Source: an uncultured Nitrospira sp. (lineage in GTDB: Bacteria > Nitrospirota > Nitrospiria > Nitrospirales > Nitrospiraceae). From it: a DNA stretch of 46,582 bases. The stretch is taken from contig CABVRV010000023.1 of the NCBI GenBank assembly GCA_902500755.1, positions 1 through 46,582 on the forward strand. Direction: 5' to 3'. Position 1 is the first letter of the stretch, and each line of letters opens with the position of its first letter. Under the pieces are notes generated by a model. That model did no database searches. It saw only the letters and a program-made list of their open reading frames with translations, and was not told where the DNA came from. Positions 1-8,373 of the stretch are shown here, piece by piece. A program made the position numbers and the translations under genes.

Positions 1-76
1 TGGAGCCGGCGACCCGGATTGAACGGGCGACCTGCGGTTTACGAAACCGCTGCTCTACCAACTGAGCTACGCCGGC
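1..76 (-). tRNA. tRNA-Thr (anticodon CGT)
   Basis: The minus strand folds as a complete 76-nt tRNA with an encoded 3' CCA. The acceptor stem GCCGGCG pairs with CGCCGGC, followed by discriminator T. The D-arm GCTCAGTTGGTAGAGC is standard. The anticodon stem GCGGT/ACCGC encloses the 7-nt loop TTCGTAA, which gives anticodon CGT and reads ACG (Thr). The T-arm contains GTTCAATCC. It lies downstream of, and on the same strand as, the caspase-like gene. Confidence 0.95.
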
Positions 77-174
77 ATCTTAGTAAAACAGAATGAAGTA
101 GTGACGCACCAGTGGCTGGCATGATAACGGCCACCGGCAAGCCTGTCAATGAAGTGAACCGCTGCCTCTCCATG

Positions 175-2205
175 CTATGGTCCAACAAGGATAGGACTTT
201 TAGCCGGACCGGTTGAATCAGTAGAAGGCTCTTCCCGTATGTTCTCTGTCTGAACGGGCTTTGGATTATTCCCTTTGGCGATCGGATGGATACGGATCAT
301 CGCGCCACGTCCTATGGAAGGTACGCAAAGAGGGTCTTGCTTGTTGCTGAATTGTTCACGAGCGACACGCGTCACCTGGCCTCGAGCATAGAGACACAGT
401 TCACCTGCCATGACGATCCCATCTCGATCCAGATCGGCAACCCCTTGCAGTCCTCTCAAGAGATAATAGGTAAACAAGCCGTGTTTCCCTAGGTCATAGA
501 CATTAGCCTCTTGCAAACTTCGATTTCCAACCATCCACATCTCCACATCTTTCCGTTGTTCATCCATCTCCGATGGCCAATCAGGCGACGGCATGGTTGT
601 CAGATCGGCACCTGGAGACGGATCCAGCGAAGCGTCGAACATGAAGATCGCCCTCCGAATTGGGAGCTGGGAGACCAACTTCTGCAATCTTCTAAGGGGA
701 TACAGATGCTCCGGGTCGAACAGCGTTCCGTCATAGGGGACAAGCAAGACCTCCCCGGTACTGCTATCCACGACCGCTCGGCCGGAGAAGTAGACGTACA
801 GCACGGTCTCGGCATCCGCACGCTTGCGAAGCCATTGCTTGAACGTCTCTTCGAACTCCTGTTGCGCACCTTGACGATCGAGCAGAATACGCATCCGCTC
901 ACGTGGAACGCTGCCGATGGCGTGCAAATACTCCGCCATGACCGCCGCATCGTGACTTGCATACTTCATGACCGGTACCTGTTCGTCCCGATACGCTCCC
1001 ACTCCAATCGCAATAATGACGGCCCTTGGCTGTTTCCCCGTCATCAGCGATGCCGGCATCTGGTCAACATCCGGTAACGACGCTAGATCGCCACGCTTGG
1101 GTTTGATCCCCAGGCTGAATATCTTGGGCGGCGGAACAGATGCCATTGGACTGGCGGACCGCAAATTCAATGTCAGTTCACCCGGAAGAGTCTCTTCCGT
1201 CACCGTGACTCGTTTCGTCACAGAAAGACGTTTGATTTCTCCAGGCCGAATAGAGCCCACGACGACTTCTGGCGGGAATACATGATCTAACCCCGCTTTC
1301 CCTTGGACCAGGATCACCACGTCCTTGGCTTCCACAACCCCTTCGTTCATCACCTCGAGGTGGATCGTGACTGATTCATCCGGTTCAAGCACCCGATCAC
1401 GACTTTCATCTCGTATGATGGCCCGAAAACTGAGATGGGTTGGTTCAACCCCTTGGCCCGTAGGAGCCAGTGGTTCTTCCCTCGTTTCCTGCTCCACGGG
1501 AGGAGACGATTCAACCGTCCTTTCAGACGGTGGTGTGGGATGGGAGGCCGGTGGAACCCACGCGTCCCGCTGGGCCGCGTATTCTCGAATCTTCACGGAT
1601 TGGGCCATTTGCTGAACCAGCCCCTCGGTCACTAATCCGATGGCATCCTGAACGATAGCATCCAGTCCCGTCACTTCACAGGATTGATCAACCACCTCCA
1701 CCGTTCCACGATTTGTGCCTTCGAGCTTTCCGCTGAAAAGCATGGCGCCATCCCGAGCTAAAAATACCATTTCAAGCCCGACCGTGGCGGTCGCTTGATA
1801 TGCTCCCGGTCGTTGTGTTGGAACCTCTAGATCAATCCGTCTCAGACCAACGCCCACTTCGATCACGCCGTCAGATGAGAGAAGGTCTTCAGAGTGGTTG
1901 TGTGCCGTTACACCGGTAAAAACTCGTGCCAGCTTGTTTGGGACAGAACCAAGAAGGATATCGGCCATGGGCATCGCCACCGTCTCGTGACAGGCATTCT
2001 GGTAAGAAATTTCTGCCGTCGTTCCGCTCGGTGAAAACCAGATGGTCGGCGTGAGGGAGATGGGGTCTGGATTGGTCGGCTCCTTCTCCCGATTCAACAT
2101 GGAACAGCTCGCCATCGAAAGGAGCACGAATGTGATCACCCAGCCCGAAATGAGGGAGCGACACGCTGGAAATCCACGATGTTGTTCTGCGAGTTCTCGT
2201 GTCAC
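175..2205 (-). CDS. Caspase-like (C14 fold) lipoprotein lacking the catalytic His and Cys
   Basis: About 676 aa from the GTG at 2205. A hydrophobic segment ends in a lipobox-like MASC (Cys ~34), which suggests an exported lipoprotein. A basic/Pro-rich linker leads to a CARDB-like beta domain (~250-370) and then a caspase-type domain (~392-640). The domain starts with RAVIIAIGVGAY and contains YFSG, LVPYDG and a typical C-terminal GLFTYYLLRGLQG followed by an Asp-rich segment. Where active C14 peptidases have GHG and DAC, this protein has SGR (R~476) and DAS (S~526), so both catalytic residues are replaced. I infer a non-peptidase scaffold or binding role. The start is chosen because a promoter (TTGTGA, 17 nt, TATAAC) ends 6 nt before the GTG. 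The longer open frame upstream would run into ubiA. Confidence 0.8.
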   Translation of the reverse strand: MTRELAEQHRGFPACRSLISGWVITFVLLSMASCSMLNREKEPTNPDPISLTPTIWFSPSGTTAEISYQNACHETVAMPMADILLGSVPNKLARVFTGVTAHNHSEDLLSSDGVIEVGVGLRRIDLEVPTQRPGAYQATATVGLEMVFLARDGAMLFSGKLEGTNRGTVEVVDQSCEVTGLDAIVQDAIGLVTEGLVQQMAQSVKIREYAAQRDAWVPPASHPTPPSERTVESSPPVEQETREEPLAPTGQGVEPTHLSFRAIIRDESRDRVLEPDESVTIHLEVMNEGVVEAKDVVILVQGKAGLDHVFPPEVVVGSIRPGEIKRLSVTKRVTVTEETLPGELTLNLRSASPMASVPPPKIFSLGIKPKRGDLASLPDVDQMPASLMTGKQPRAVIIAIGVGAYRDEQVPVMKYASHDAAVMAEYLHAIGSVPRERMRILLDRQGAQQEFEETFKQWLRKRADAETVLYVYFSGRAVVDSSTGEVLLVPYDGTLFDPEHLYPLRRLQKLVSQLPIRRAIFMFDASLDPSPGADLTTMPSPDWPSEMDEQRKDVEMWMVGNRSLQEANVYDLGKHGLFTYYLLRGLQGVADLDRDGIVMAGELCLYARGQVTRVAREQFSNKQDPLCVPSIGRGAMIRIHPIAKGNNPKPVQTENIREEPSTDSTGPAKSPILVGP

Positions 2206-2211
2206 GTTGTG

Positions 2212-2240
2212 GTTATACCGAATTCCCTGATACGTCACAA
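2212..2240 (-). promoter_or_regulatory. Sigma70-like promoter of the caspase-like gene, likely leaderless
   Basis: On the minus strand, TTGTGA (2240-2235), a 17-nt spacer and TATAAC (2217-2212) are followed after only 6 nt by the GTG at 2205. No Shine-Dalgarno sequence precedes the GTG. Initiation at the usual 6-7 nt after the -10 would place the mRNA start on the start codon. Confidence 0.5.
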
Positions 2241-2254
2241 CCGCTGAAGGCGCA

Positions 2255-2283
2255 TTGACAGCCCTTTTCCCCTCCGTTAAGGT
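2255..2283 (+). promoter_or_regulatory. Sigma70-like promoter of ubiA, likely leaderless
   Basis: TTGACA (2255-2260), a 17-nt C/T-rich spacer and TAAGGT (2278-2283) lie 6 nt before the ubiA ATG at 2290. The promoter is back-to-back with that of the caspase-like gene. Its pyrimidine-rich spacer resembles the elements at 36270 and 36924. Confidence 0.5.
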
Positions 2284-2289
2284 CGGGTC

Positions 2290-3183
2290 ATGTCTACTCC
2301 GGTAGATTCCTCTTCTTCTGTCACGCCAGGAATACCCTGGTCCGCACTTGCGCGGTTGATCCGCCTGCAGAATCAAACGGGCACCTACTTACTGCTACTC
2401 CCCACGCTGTGGGCCCTGATACTGGCGGCTCGCGGCGTTCCACCACTTCATCTGCTTGCCATATTTCTTGGTGGATCGTTCTTGATGAGGAGCGCTGGAG
2501 TAATCATGAACGATTTAGCAGATCAAAGATTCGATCGGCAAGTCACCAGGACGAAAACTCGGCCCTTGGCCTCAGGTGAGTTATCCCGACGCCAAGCCGT
2601 GATACTACTCAGTGCATTGCTGACATTAGCGGCGTGCCTCCTGCTTCTGCTTCCTCCCATCGTGACCGGGCTCGCTCCAATCGCGGTCTTGCTTGCAGCC
2701 CTCTACCCATACTCTAAACGGTGGATTCATATCCCACAGGCCATGCTTGGCATTGCCTTCGGCTGGGGAACCGTCATGGCCTGGGCAGCGGTACAAGGAA
2801 AGTTGGACGCACAGGTTTGGTGCCTCTTTGGAGCGACAGCCGCCTGGGCCGTCGCCTACGATACGATTTACGCGGTCCAGGATCAAGACGATGATCGACA
2901 CATCGGAGTCAAGTCCGCTGCCCTATACTTTGGGCGGTTCATACACCGAGGGGTGGGCATGGCATTTGGTGTTATGGTAGCGTTTCTGACCGCCGTAGGG
3001 TGGCTTGCTCAGTTAGGATGGCCCTATTACATCGCGCTCCTGGGTGTGGTCGCGTTCTTCATGTTCCAAGTCTATCAGCTACGTAAACCGATCACACCGG
3101 TTCAGGCATTCGATATGTTCCGCGCGCATGTATGGGTCGGGACCACTCTACTTATTGGACTTCTTGGAGGCTTGCTGATTTAA
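2290..3183 (+). CDS. ubiA: UbiA-family aromatic prenyltransferase (4-hydroxybenzoate polyprenyltransferase type)
   Basis: 297 aa, a normal length for UbiA, with about eight hydrophobic helices. It is an integral membrane enzyme that attaches a polyprenyl chain to an aromatic acid in quinone synthesis. The first Asp-rich motif is NDLADQRFDRQ followed by RTKTRPLASGE. The second is YDTIYAVQDQDDDRHIGVKS, both being the Mg/diphosphate sites. The second motif looks like 4-hydroxybenzoate transferases rather than MqnP or MenA. The stop codon overlaps the convergent cytochrome c stop by 4 nt. The gene is monocistronic by context, so the substrate cannot be settled from its neighbours. Confidence 0.85.
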   Translation: MSTPVDSSSSVTPGIPWSALARLIRLQNQTGTYLLLLPTLWALILAARGVPPLHLLAIFLGGSFLMRSAGVIMNDLADQRFDRQVTRTKTRPLASGELSRRQAVILLSALLTLAACLLLLLPPIVTGLAPIAVLLAALYPYSKRWIHIPQAMLGIAFGWGTVMAWAAVQGKLDAQVWCLFGATAAWAVAYDTIYAVQDQDDDRHIGVKSAALYFGRFIHRGVGMAFGVMVAFLTAVGWLAQLGWPYYIALLGVVAFFMFQVYQLRKPITPVQAFDMFRAHVWVGTTLLIGLLGGLLI

Positions 3184-4205
3184 GGGTTCTCAACAGGCTT
3201 CTCTTCAACTGGCTCCGTTTTCGGTGCCCGCAAGGTGGCCACGTACATCGTCACGGCCTTTGCGTCTGCATCATTCAATCCTAATGCCGGCATGCGCGTG
3301 GCTGAATCCATGGCCTGTGGATTCTTCAGCCAGCGGTAGATCCAGGTGGCGTTCAACCGAAATCCAGCTCGATCTAAGGCAGGACCAATCTTGCCACCTT
3401 CGTCGGCAAGACTATGGCAGCCGTTGCAACCGTATTTATTCTCGTACAGTCGTTTGCCGCGCTCAATCAATGCGGCGGTTTCTGCAGGTTTGACCGTTAA
3501 ATCCGGCCTTGGGATACTGACTCCTCTTCCCGGTCTGGTCGAGAAGTTATTCAGGGCAACCTGAGCCGCATCCAGCTCTTTCTTGGCTTGACCCATGGCC
3601 TCCTGTTCGGCAGCATAGGCGGATTCATCCACATCCACATCTTTATTCAGTTCCTCACTTTTCCGCTCTGCTTCGTCACTGGCCTTCTTTTCCGCCGCTT
3701 CATAGGCCTGTTTGGCTTGTTCGAACTTCGTTTGTGCGGCTTTCAGCCCTTCATCAAGGGATGTTTTGCGCGCCTCCACATTGAATTCCATCTTCATGCC
3801 GTGGAGCGTGCGCACATGGCCGACGATCGCCCAGATTTCATCCTCTGAAAGGGTATATTTGAACGTCGGCATCGTCGGAACCGCGAAGTCATCGTCTCCG
3901 ATCTCATCGCCGCCTTCTTCACTGGTGTCCAGCATCTCACGTGAAATAGTAGCGAAGAGTTCTTGGTCCGTGAACGTTCCCATCTCAGACTTATTGGACA
4001 AGTCTTTCGGCTTTGGATCAGGCATAGCCGGCCAGTTGAACCCTTGATTTTGCTTACCGCTCTCACCGTGACAATCGCTGCAGTAGTGCGTATAGAGTTC
4101 GTGACCACGCTTCTCCTGCTCACTCGCGCAACCTCCGGTGAGCGCTGCTACTACCCCTATCGCGCCAACCATCAATCCGATGAGACCCAGCCTTGCCGCC
4201 TTCAT
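3180..4205 (-). CDS. Dihaem c-type cytochrome, lipoprotein, with central coiled coil
   Basis: 341 aa. The start at 4205 (MKAARLG) gives a signal peptide ending in lipobox LTGGC (Cys26), and it begins 2 nt after the upstream stop. The first haem site CSDCH (42-46) sits in a cytochrome c domain that reaches ~125. A charged, Ala/Lys/Glu-rich coiled coil (~145-225) links to a second domain with CNGCH (260-264) and a likely Met ligand in the RMPALG segment. This is the last gene of the respiratory operon, facing the periplasm. The two domains on a rod suggest an electron shuttle reaching between partners. That role is inferred. Confidence 0.88.
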   Translation of the reverse strand: MKAARLGLIGLMVGAIGVVAALTGGCASEQEKRGHELYTHYCSDCHGESGKQNQGFNWPAMPDPKPKDLSNKSEMGTFTDQELFATISREMLDTSEEGGDEIGDDDFAVPTMPTFKYTLSEDEIWAIVGHVRTLHGMKMEFNVEARKTSLDEGLKAAQTKFEQAKQAYEAAEKKASDEAERKSEELNKDVDVDESAYAAEQEAMGQAKKELDAAQVALNNFSTRPGRGVSIPRPDLTVKPAETAALIERGKRLYENKYGCNGCHSLADEGGKIGPALDRAGFRLNATWIYRWLKNPQAMDSATRMPALGLNDADAKAVTMYVATLRAPKTEPVEEKPVENP

Positions 4206-4207
4206 GC

Positions 4208-5035
4208 TCACTGCCCTTTCTTGAGTTTTCGGATCAGGACAAATTGAAATCCTAAGGCCACTACCGCGGCTATCGCTGCGTACATGTAGCTGGAATAATC
4301 TGGCGGGGCATCGGCTCGGAAATACCACCAGGAGGAAACGGCTTTTTGAGACCCTTTTTCCACCAACTCTCCCACGGCGTCTTTTCGTCCGTCCCAGACC
4401 GCAAAAGCGATACTGATGAATTCTCCCGGGATGATTTGAACATCCTCTTCAGGATGATCAGTCGATAAGGTGCGGGAAAAGACTATTTTCCAGCCACCGT
4501 TTGCGTAGGCTCCCTTTGCCTTCACATCTTGATGCGTTTGAGGCTTCAATGTCCCGAAGCCTTTGGCGGTCATATCGACGGCCTTGTCGTCTTTATGTTT
4601 CCAAAACCAGATATTGACCGGGCCACCTTCAACCTGGAGCATTGGCTGCCCGTGAGCAAAGTGCGCCTTTTTGTCTCCTACCATAAACTCGAATGCCGCC
4701 GCGTCGTCTAGATCCTCGCTGGGATCCTTGTATTCGAGAAGAAAAGCAACCTGATTGCCGTCGTGTAATGCTCGGACAGATACGTCCTGGACCGTCACCT
4801 CTTGAATACGGTTCGGCCAATGAACTTGTGGCGACATGGGAAACGTCGCCGGCATTGCGCTGCTCCAGATCGCGGCATTGGGATCATCGACGGGCAACCC
4901 ACCGGTGACAATCGTAGCCTTTACCGCTACGCTTTCCTGCGCAAAGCTGAGGGATGCCTCTGCGATAGTCATCGCTGCGATTGCGACTACCGCGCCCCGC
5001 AGAACACGCTTCATCACGTGATTCACCCGTTTCAT
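4208..5035 (-). CDS. NxrC-like haem b protein (ethylbenzene dehydrogenase gamma-subunit family) with C-terminal membrane anchor
   Basis: 275 aa from the ATG at 5035, preceded by GAGG. A signal peptide (ending near SFAQ) leads to a beta-rich domain matching the haem b-binding gamma subunits of type II DMSO-reductase-family enzymes (EbdC, NxrC, ClrC): early VQDVSVRALHDGNQVAFLLE, then NIWFWKHK and a late ISIAFAVWDG. A single transmembrane helix (~245-268) ends in basic residues. Soluble gamma subunits lack such an anchor. No molybdopterin alpha or Fe-S beta subunit lies nearby, so it probably works with the surrounding cytochromes rather than with a DMSO-reductase-type catalytic core. Family assignment is confident. 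The haem ligands were not checked by alignment. Confidence 0.78.
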   Translation of the reverse strand: MKRVNHVMKRVLRGAVVAIAAMTIAEASLSFAQESVAVKATIVTGGLPVDDPNAAIWSSAMPATFPMSPQVHWPNRIQEVTVQDVSVRALHDGNQVAFLLEYKDPSEDLDDAAAFEFMVGDKKAHFAHGQPMLQVEGGPVNIWFWKHKDDKAVDMTAKGFGTLKPQTHQDVKAKGAYANGGWKIVFSRTLSTDHPEEDVQIIPGEFISIAFAVWDGRKDAVGELVEKGSQKAVSSWWYFRADAPPDYSSYMYAAIAAVVALGFQFVLIRKLKKGQ

Positions 5036-5091
5036 GCTGGCCTCACTCTCCGTACGCAACTAGACCTGTCCACGCCATTCTTCTGTTCCCA

Positions 5092-5808
5092 TTACTCCCA
5101 CGTCCGTGGGGATTGGTGCGCTCCATCGTATTCCCCCATGATAATCTTCCAAATCCATTCGTCCGGCAATTCCAATTCCCAACGGGGCATGGCAGACTTC
5201 CACGGCGCACCTTCGATCGGAAGACCGACGCCGCCTTTTTTGATGCGCCAGAACAGATAGCTTTCCTGCAGCATCGCAATCGTCGTGGGATCGGCAAAAT
5301 TGGCGGGTGGAGGATTGTAGCCTCGTGCAGCAGGCCCTTTGCCATCAAAATTTCCACCGTGACAAGGGGAACAAAAGGCCGCATAAAACCCTTTCCCCTG
5401 CATAATATTCTCCGGAGTCTTGGGGACAGGGTTTGACAACCCCGTGTACTCTCCTGGCGGTGCAGGATGGATCGTCCTGCTCTCCGCCGGTGGAGCATCG
5501 CTCGATGCGGTGCTGCCGTAGGTTTGCCATCCTATCAGTAGAGGAAACAGAACAAGGATTCCATAGCGAAGCGCCTGCAACCCTCCGATATTCTCTCCGG
5601 TCAGGAACCGCTGCATCGGCCCCCAAAAGGCCTCCTTCGATTCTCCGCTCAACGTTTCAAAGATCACGATACCGGCTGCCGTCAGCAGGAGATAGAGAAA
5701 TATCAGGCTGGAGGGAAGTGGCGCTGAGCCTGGGATATACGGCAGCACAAACTTCAGGAACAAATACATGGCTATCATGAGTATGATCGGCTTACCTAAC
5801 GCGCCCAT
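5092..5808 (-). CDS. Membrane-bound monohaem cytochrome c
   Basis: 238 aa from the ATG at 5808, which has a strong AGGGGGG ribosome site overlapping the upstream stop. Two or three N-terminal hydrophobic helices (residues ~5-25, 33-55 and 80-98) anchor a C-terminal cytochrome c domain with one CSPCHG haem site and a downstream KSAMPRW segment that may supply the Met ligand. It is co-transcribed with the preceding membrane cytochrome and probably receives or passes electrons on the periplasmic face of the same complex. Confidence 0.87.
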   Translation of the reverse strand: MGALGKPIILMIAMYLFLKFVLPYIPGSAPLPSSLIFLYLLLTAAGIVIFETLSGESKEAFWGPMQRFLTGENIGGLQALRYGILVLFPLLIGWQTYGSTASSDAPPAESRTIHPAPPGEYTGLSNPVPKTPENIMQGKGFYAAFCSPCHGGNFDGKGPAARGYNPPPANFADPTTIAMLQESYLFWRIKKGGVGLPIEGAPWKSAMPRWELELPDEWIWKIIMGEYDGAHQSPRTWE

Positions 5809-5818
5809 ACGTTCCCCC

Positions 5819-6442
5819 CTAGTGCGCTTGTGCAATAGCCAATGGAGCAGATTTAGCCGTTTTTACCGGGGCTGGCGGTGCCTGACCCGGTATTTCGAGC
5901 TCCGACGTGCCGACAGAGATCGGCTCACCGCTCATTTGTTGAAGAAATGCGATGACGGCCAAGATTTCATTCTTCGAAAGCCCGATCGGATCCTTGTCGA
6001 TTGCGGGCATCGTTGCCGGATATTCCTTCGGCACACCCCCATGGCGGTAATCCTGATACACGAACGCCTGAGGATCCGTCAGGCTTTCATACAGGAAATC
6101 CTTGCTCAGTTTCGCCCCAATTCCCTTTAAATCCGGACAACGGGCGGATTCGCTTGGACCGATGGAATGACACAATGCGCATTGCCCTTTGCTGAAGAAG
6201 ACAGTTTGCCCGATGGCGGCGATGTCCGTCGGGGTCTTGATACTGGCAATGTCGATCTTTTCCTCTGCCGGAGGGAGAGACGCCAACTGCGGTACGGCGA
6301 GGGACATGAGCGAGAACAGCCCCAATACGATGGCCACAAATCCCGTGACCCGGAGAAAGACAGCCTTGATGAAAAGAAGGATCAGAATCCCGATCCCGAC
6401 GATTGACAGTGCGATTAATTGTAGTTGTGCGACTTCACTCAT
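5819..6442 (-). CDS. Membrane-bound monohaem cytochrome c
   Basis: 207 aa. Two N-terminal hydrophobic helices (~8-30 and 32-55) precede a periplasmic cytochrome c domain with CALCHS and a later ATMPAIDKD segment carrying a likely Met ligand. The tail is Pro/Ala-rich. The ATG at 6442 is preceded by GGAGAG. It lies 55 nt after the bd-like gene, and its stop overlaps the next gene's ribosome site. The c-domain resembles those fused to or associated with cbb3 and bc complexes. The exact partner is unknown. Confidence 0.87.
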   Translation of the reverse strand: MSEVAQLQLIALSIVGIGILILLFIKAVFLRVTGFVAIVLGLFSLMSLAVPQLASLPPAEEKIDIASIKTPTDIAAIGQTVFFSKGQCALCHSIGPSESARCPDLKGIGAKLSKDFLYESLTDPQAFVYQDYRHGGVPKEYPATMPAIDKDPIGLSKNEILAVIAFLQQMSGEPISVGTSELEIPGQAPPAPVKTAKSAPLAIAQAH

Positions 6443-6497
6443 AGCTCTCCAACCCGTAAGTGTGTCGTTCTGTGTCTTCTTGAAGCATGACGCTCAC

Positions 6498-8357
6498 CTA
6501 TTGCTGCTGACGCTCTTCTGGAGCCCCTCCGGCCATCGCCGGAATACCGTGCGGCAGGTCTCCCTTTCCTGCTCCAGAAGCGGTCTTGTACTTATCGCCC
6601 ATGGTGGCAACCCAGAAGATAAACGCGACGAGAATGCAGAAGAAAAACGTGCAAAAGGCCATAATCAGTGACGCGCTGCCGAGAGCCGGCGAATAAGCAT
6701 ACGGCGACGTATCACGCATCACGCCATACACATGCCAATGGACGCGGGAAGAAGATCGCGCATACCCCATGAGCGTCATGAGGAGGATCACCATGACCGC
6801 ATTGAGGACGAGGGCATACCCGGCGCGCGGAGGCATGCTGCCCCAGACCATCTCCGTCGTCGTCTTGGCACTCTTGAGCAACAGCGCCGTCAACGGCGTG
6901 ATCGTGAGAATAACGAAGCCGACAATCGCCACCTGAGATGTGGAGAAATAATTAATGCGAACGATCGCCGGTACAAAATATCCCCACACTCCAAGGACAA
7001 TGACGGCAAGACTCGCCACCACCAACACCGCACCCATCACTGCTTTTCCAAACTTCGCCCACCCCGCTGTATCCTGTTTCCCCGCCCGCCAATACATCAC
7101 GAAGCTCATGAAGGTAATAAGAATCATGAGGTTCGAGACCGTCATTTTGGCCGACATGACGCCTAGGACTCCTAGTAATGGATGGTGAGCACCTCCCATT
7201 TTCTGAGCTTCTTCAATGCTGGCCACAAGTGAGTGCGGGGTCATCCACACGGCAAGGCACAGCAACAGGCTGATTAACATCATCAACATGGCTCGACGAT
7301 ACTTCGCTTCCGATCCGGGAATGCGATAGGTAATCCCCAGCCAGAAGTAATAGTTCGATCCAAGGAACAAGACCCCGATCAGCATGGCCTGGATGATGAA
7401 GAGCCAGGAGAGAAATCCTCCCATCAGTGTAATGCCCATTTGCTGGTTGTACTGATAGATTTCCCGCATGAGCCAATATCCGGCAAACGGCAGGGCCAAC
7501 AGACCGAACACGCCGATAAAGTTCCCGACATATCCCATCCAATCGTAATGCTCCCGATCTTCCTTGCTTTTGACGGATAGATACCGAACTCCGGCATAGG
7601 CTCCACAGATGTACCCGCCAAGCACGACGTTGGCGATGAGCCGATGGATGTTGATCGGCCACCACGTCGGATTCCACGTCGCAGCCCAAGCCCGCTCAAA
7701 GGCAGTCCCTTCTGAAAGCACAACCGGGCTGGATTGGAACGTGGCCCAGGCGTTGGGCACGATCATAATGAACAAAGCGAAGAAATTCAGAAGAAACCCC
7801 AGAAAGACATGCAACGTTTTTTTCCTACCATCCTGCATGGCATCCCACCCATACCAATAGAGATAGAGGGTCACCGTTTCGAGCAGGAACAACAGGCAGT
7901 AGAGTAAAAACGACGGAAAGAAGACATCCGTCAAATAATTCATTAGCTTTGGATAGAACGCCACCAATAGAAACAAGAGAATACCGCCGAACAAGGCGGT
8001 CGTGGCATAGGCTGATGTCAGAAGCTTGGTAAACTCCTTGGCGAGCTTGTCATAACGTTTTTCCCCTCCTCGCCAAGCGATGACTTCACAGAGCCACGCG
8101 AAGATCGGCACCCCTAAAACAAACCCAGCGAGCAAGAGATGCAGTTGTGCAACAATCCAAACCAGGTTCCGGCTGCCGATATAGGGAATATCGCGATATT
8201 CAGTCGGACCGGCCGCCGGGCCCTCTGCTGCGATGCCGATCGAAGGGAGCGCTAGCCAGGCCGCCGTCAACAAGAGACCTGCAACCCATCCGCCGTGGCT
8301 TTTGACGGTTCGGAAAGCTGGTTGAATCGTTTCCGTCTCTTGTCGTATGACACTCAC
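6498..8357 (-). CDS. Cytochrome bd-like oxidase subunit I (CydA-like), paralogue 1
   Basis: About 619 aa from the second of two tandem GTG codons (8357), 5 nt after GAGGTG. A signal-like N-terminus leads to a polytopic protein. QLHLLLAGF carries His73, at the position of the CydA haem b595 ligand, and INIHRLIANV carries His238, like the b558 His. The Q-loop GRQPW motif of canonical CydA is not visible, and no cydB lies anywhere in the window. Nitrospira genomes are known to encode such divergent bd-like proteins as proposed terminal oxidases. Here it sits between cytochrome c genes and the bc complex, so cytochrome c rather than quinol could be the electron donor (inference). Confidence 0.8.
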   Translation of the reverse strand: MSVIRQETETIQPAFRTVKSHGGWVAGLLLTAAWLALPSIGIAAEGPAAGPTEYRDIPYIGSRNLVWIVAQLHLLLAGFVLGVPIFAWLCEVIAWRGGEKRYDKLAKEFTKLLTSAYATTALFGGILLFLLVAFYPKLMNYLTDVFFPSFLLYCLLFLLETVTLYLYWYGWDAMQDGRKKTLHVFLGFLLNFFALFIMIVPNAWATFQSSPVVLSEGTAFERAWAATWNPTWWPINIHRLIANVVLGGYICGAYAGVRYLSVKSKEDREHYDWMGYVGNFIGVFGLLALPFAGYWLMREIYQYNQQMGITLMGGFLSWLFIIQAMLIGVLFLGSNYYFWLGITYRIPGSEAKYRRAMLMMLISLLLCLAVWMTPHSLVASIEEAQKMGGAHHPLLGVLGVMSAKMTVSNLMILITFMSFVMYWRAGKQDTAGWAKFGKAVMGAVLVVASLAVIVLGVWGYFVPAIVRINYFSTSQVAIVGFVILTITPLTALLLKSAKTTTEMVWGSMPPRAGYALVLNAVMVILLMTLMGYARSSSRVHWHVYGVMRDTSPYAYSPALGSASLIMAFCTFFFCILVAFIFWVATMGDKYKTASGAGKGDLPHGIPAMAGGAPEERQQQ

Positions 8358-8373
8358 CACATCACCTCGTAAG

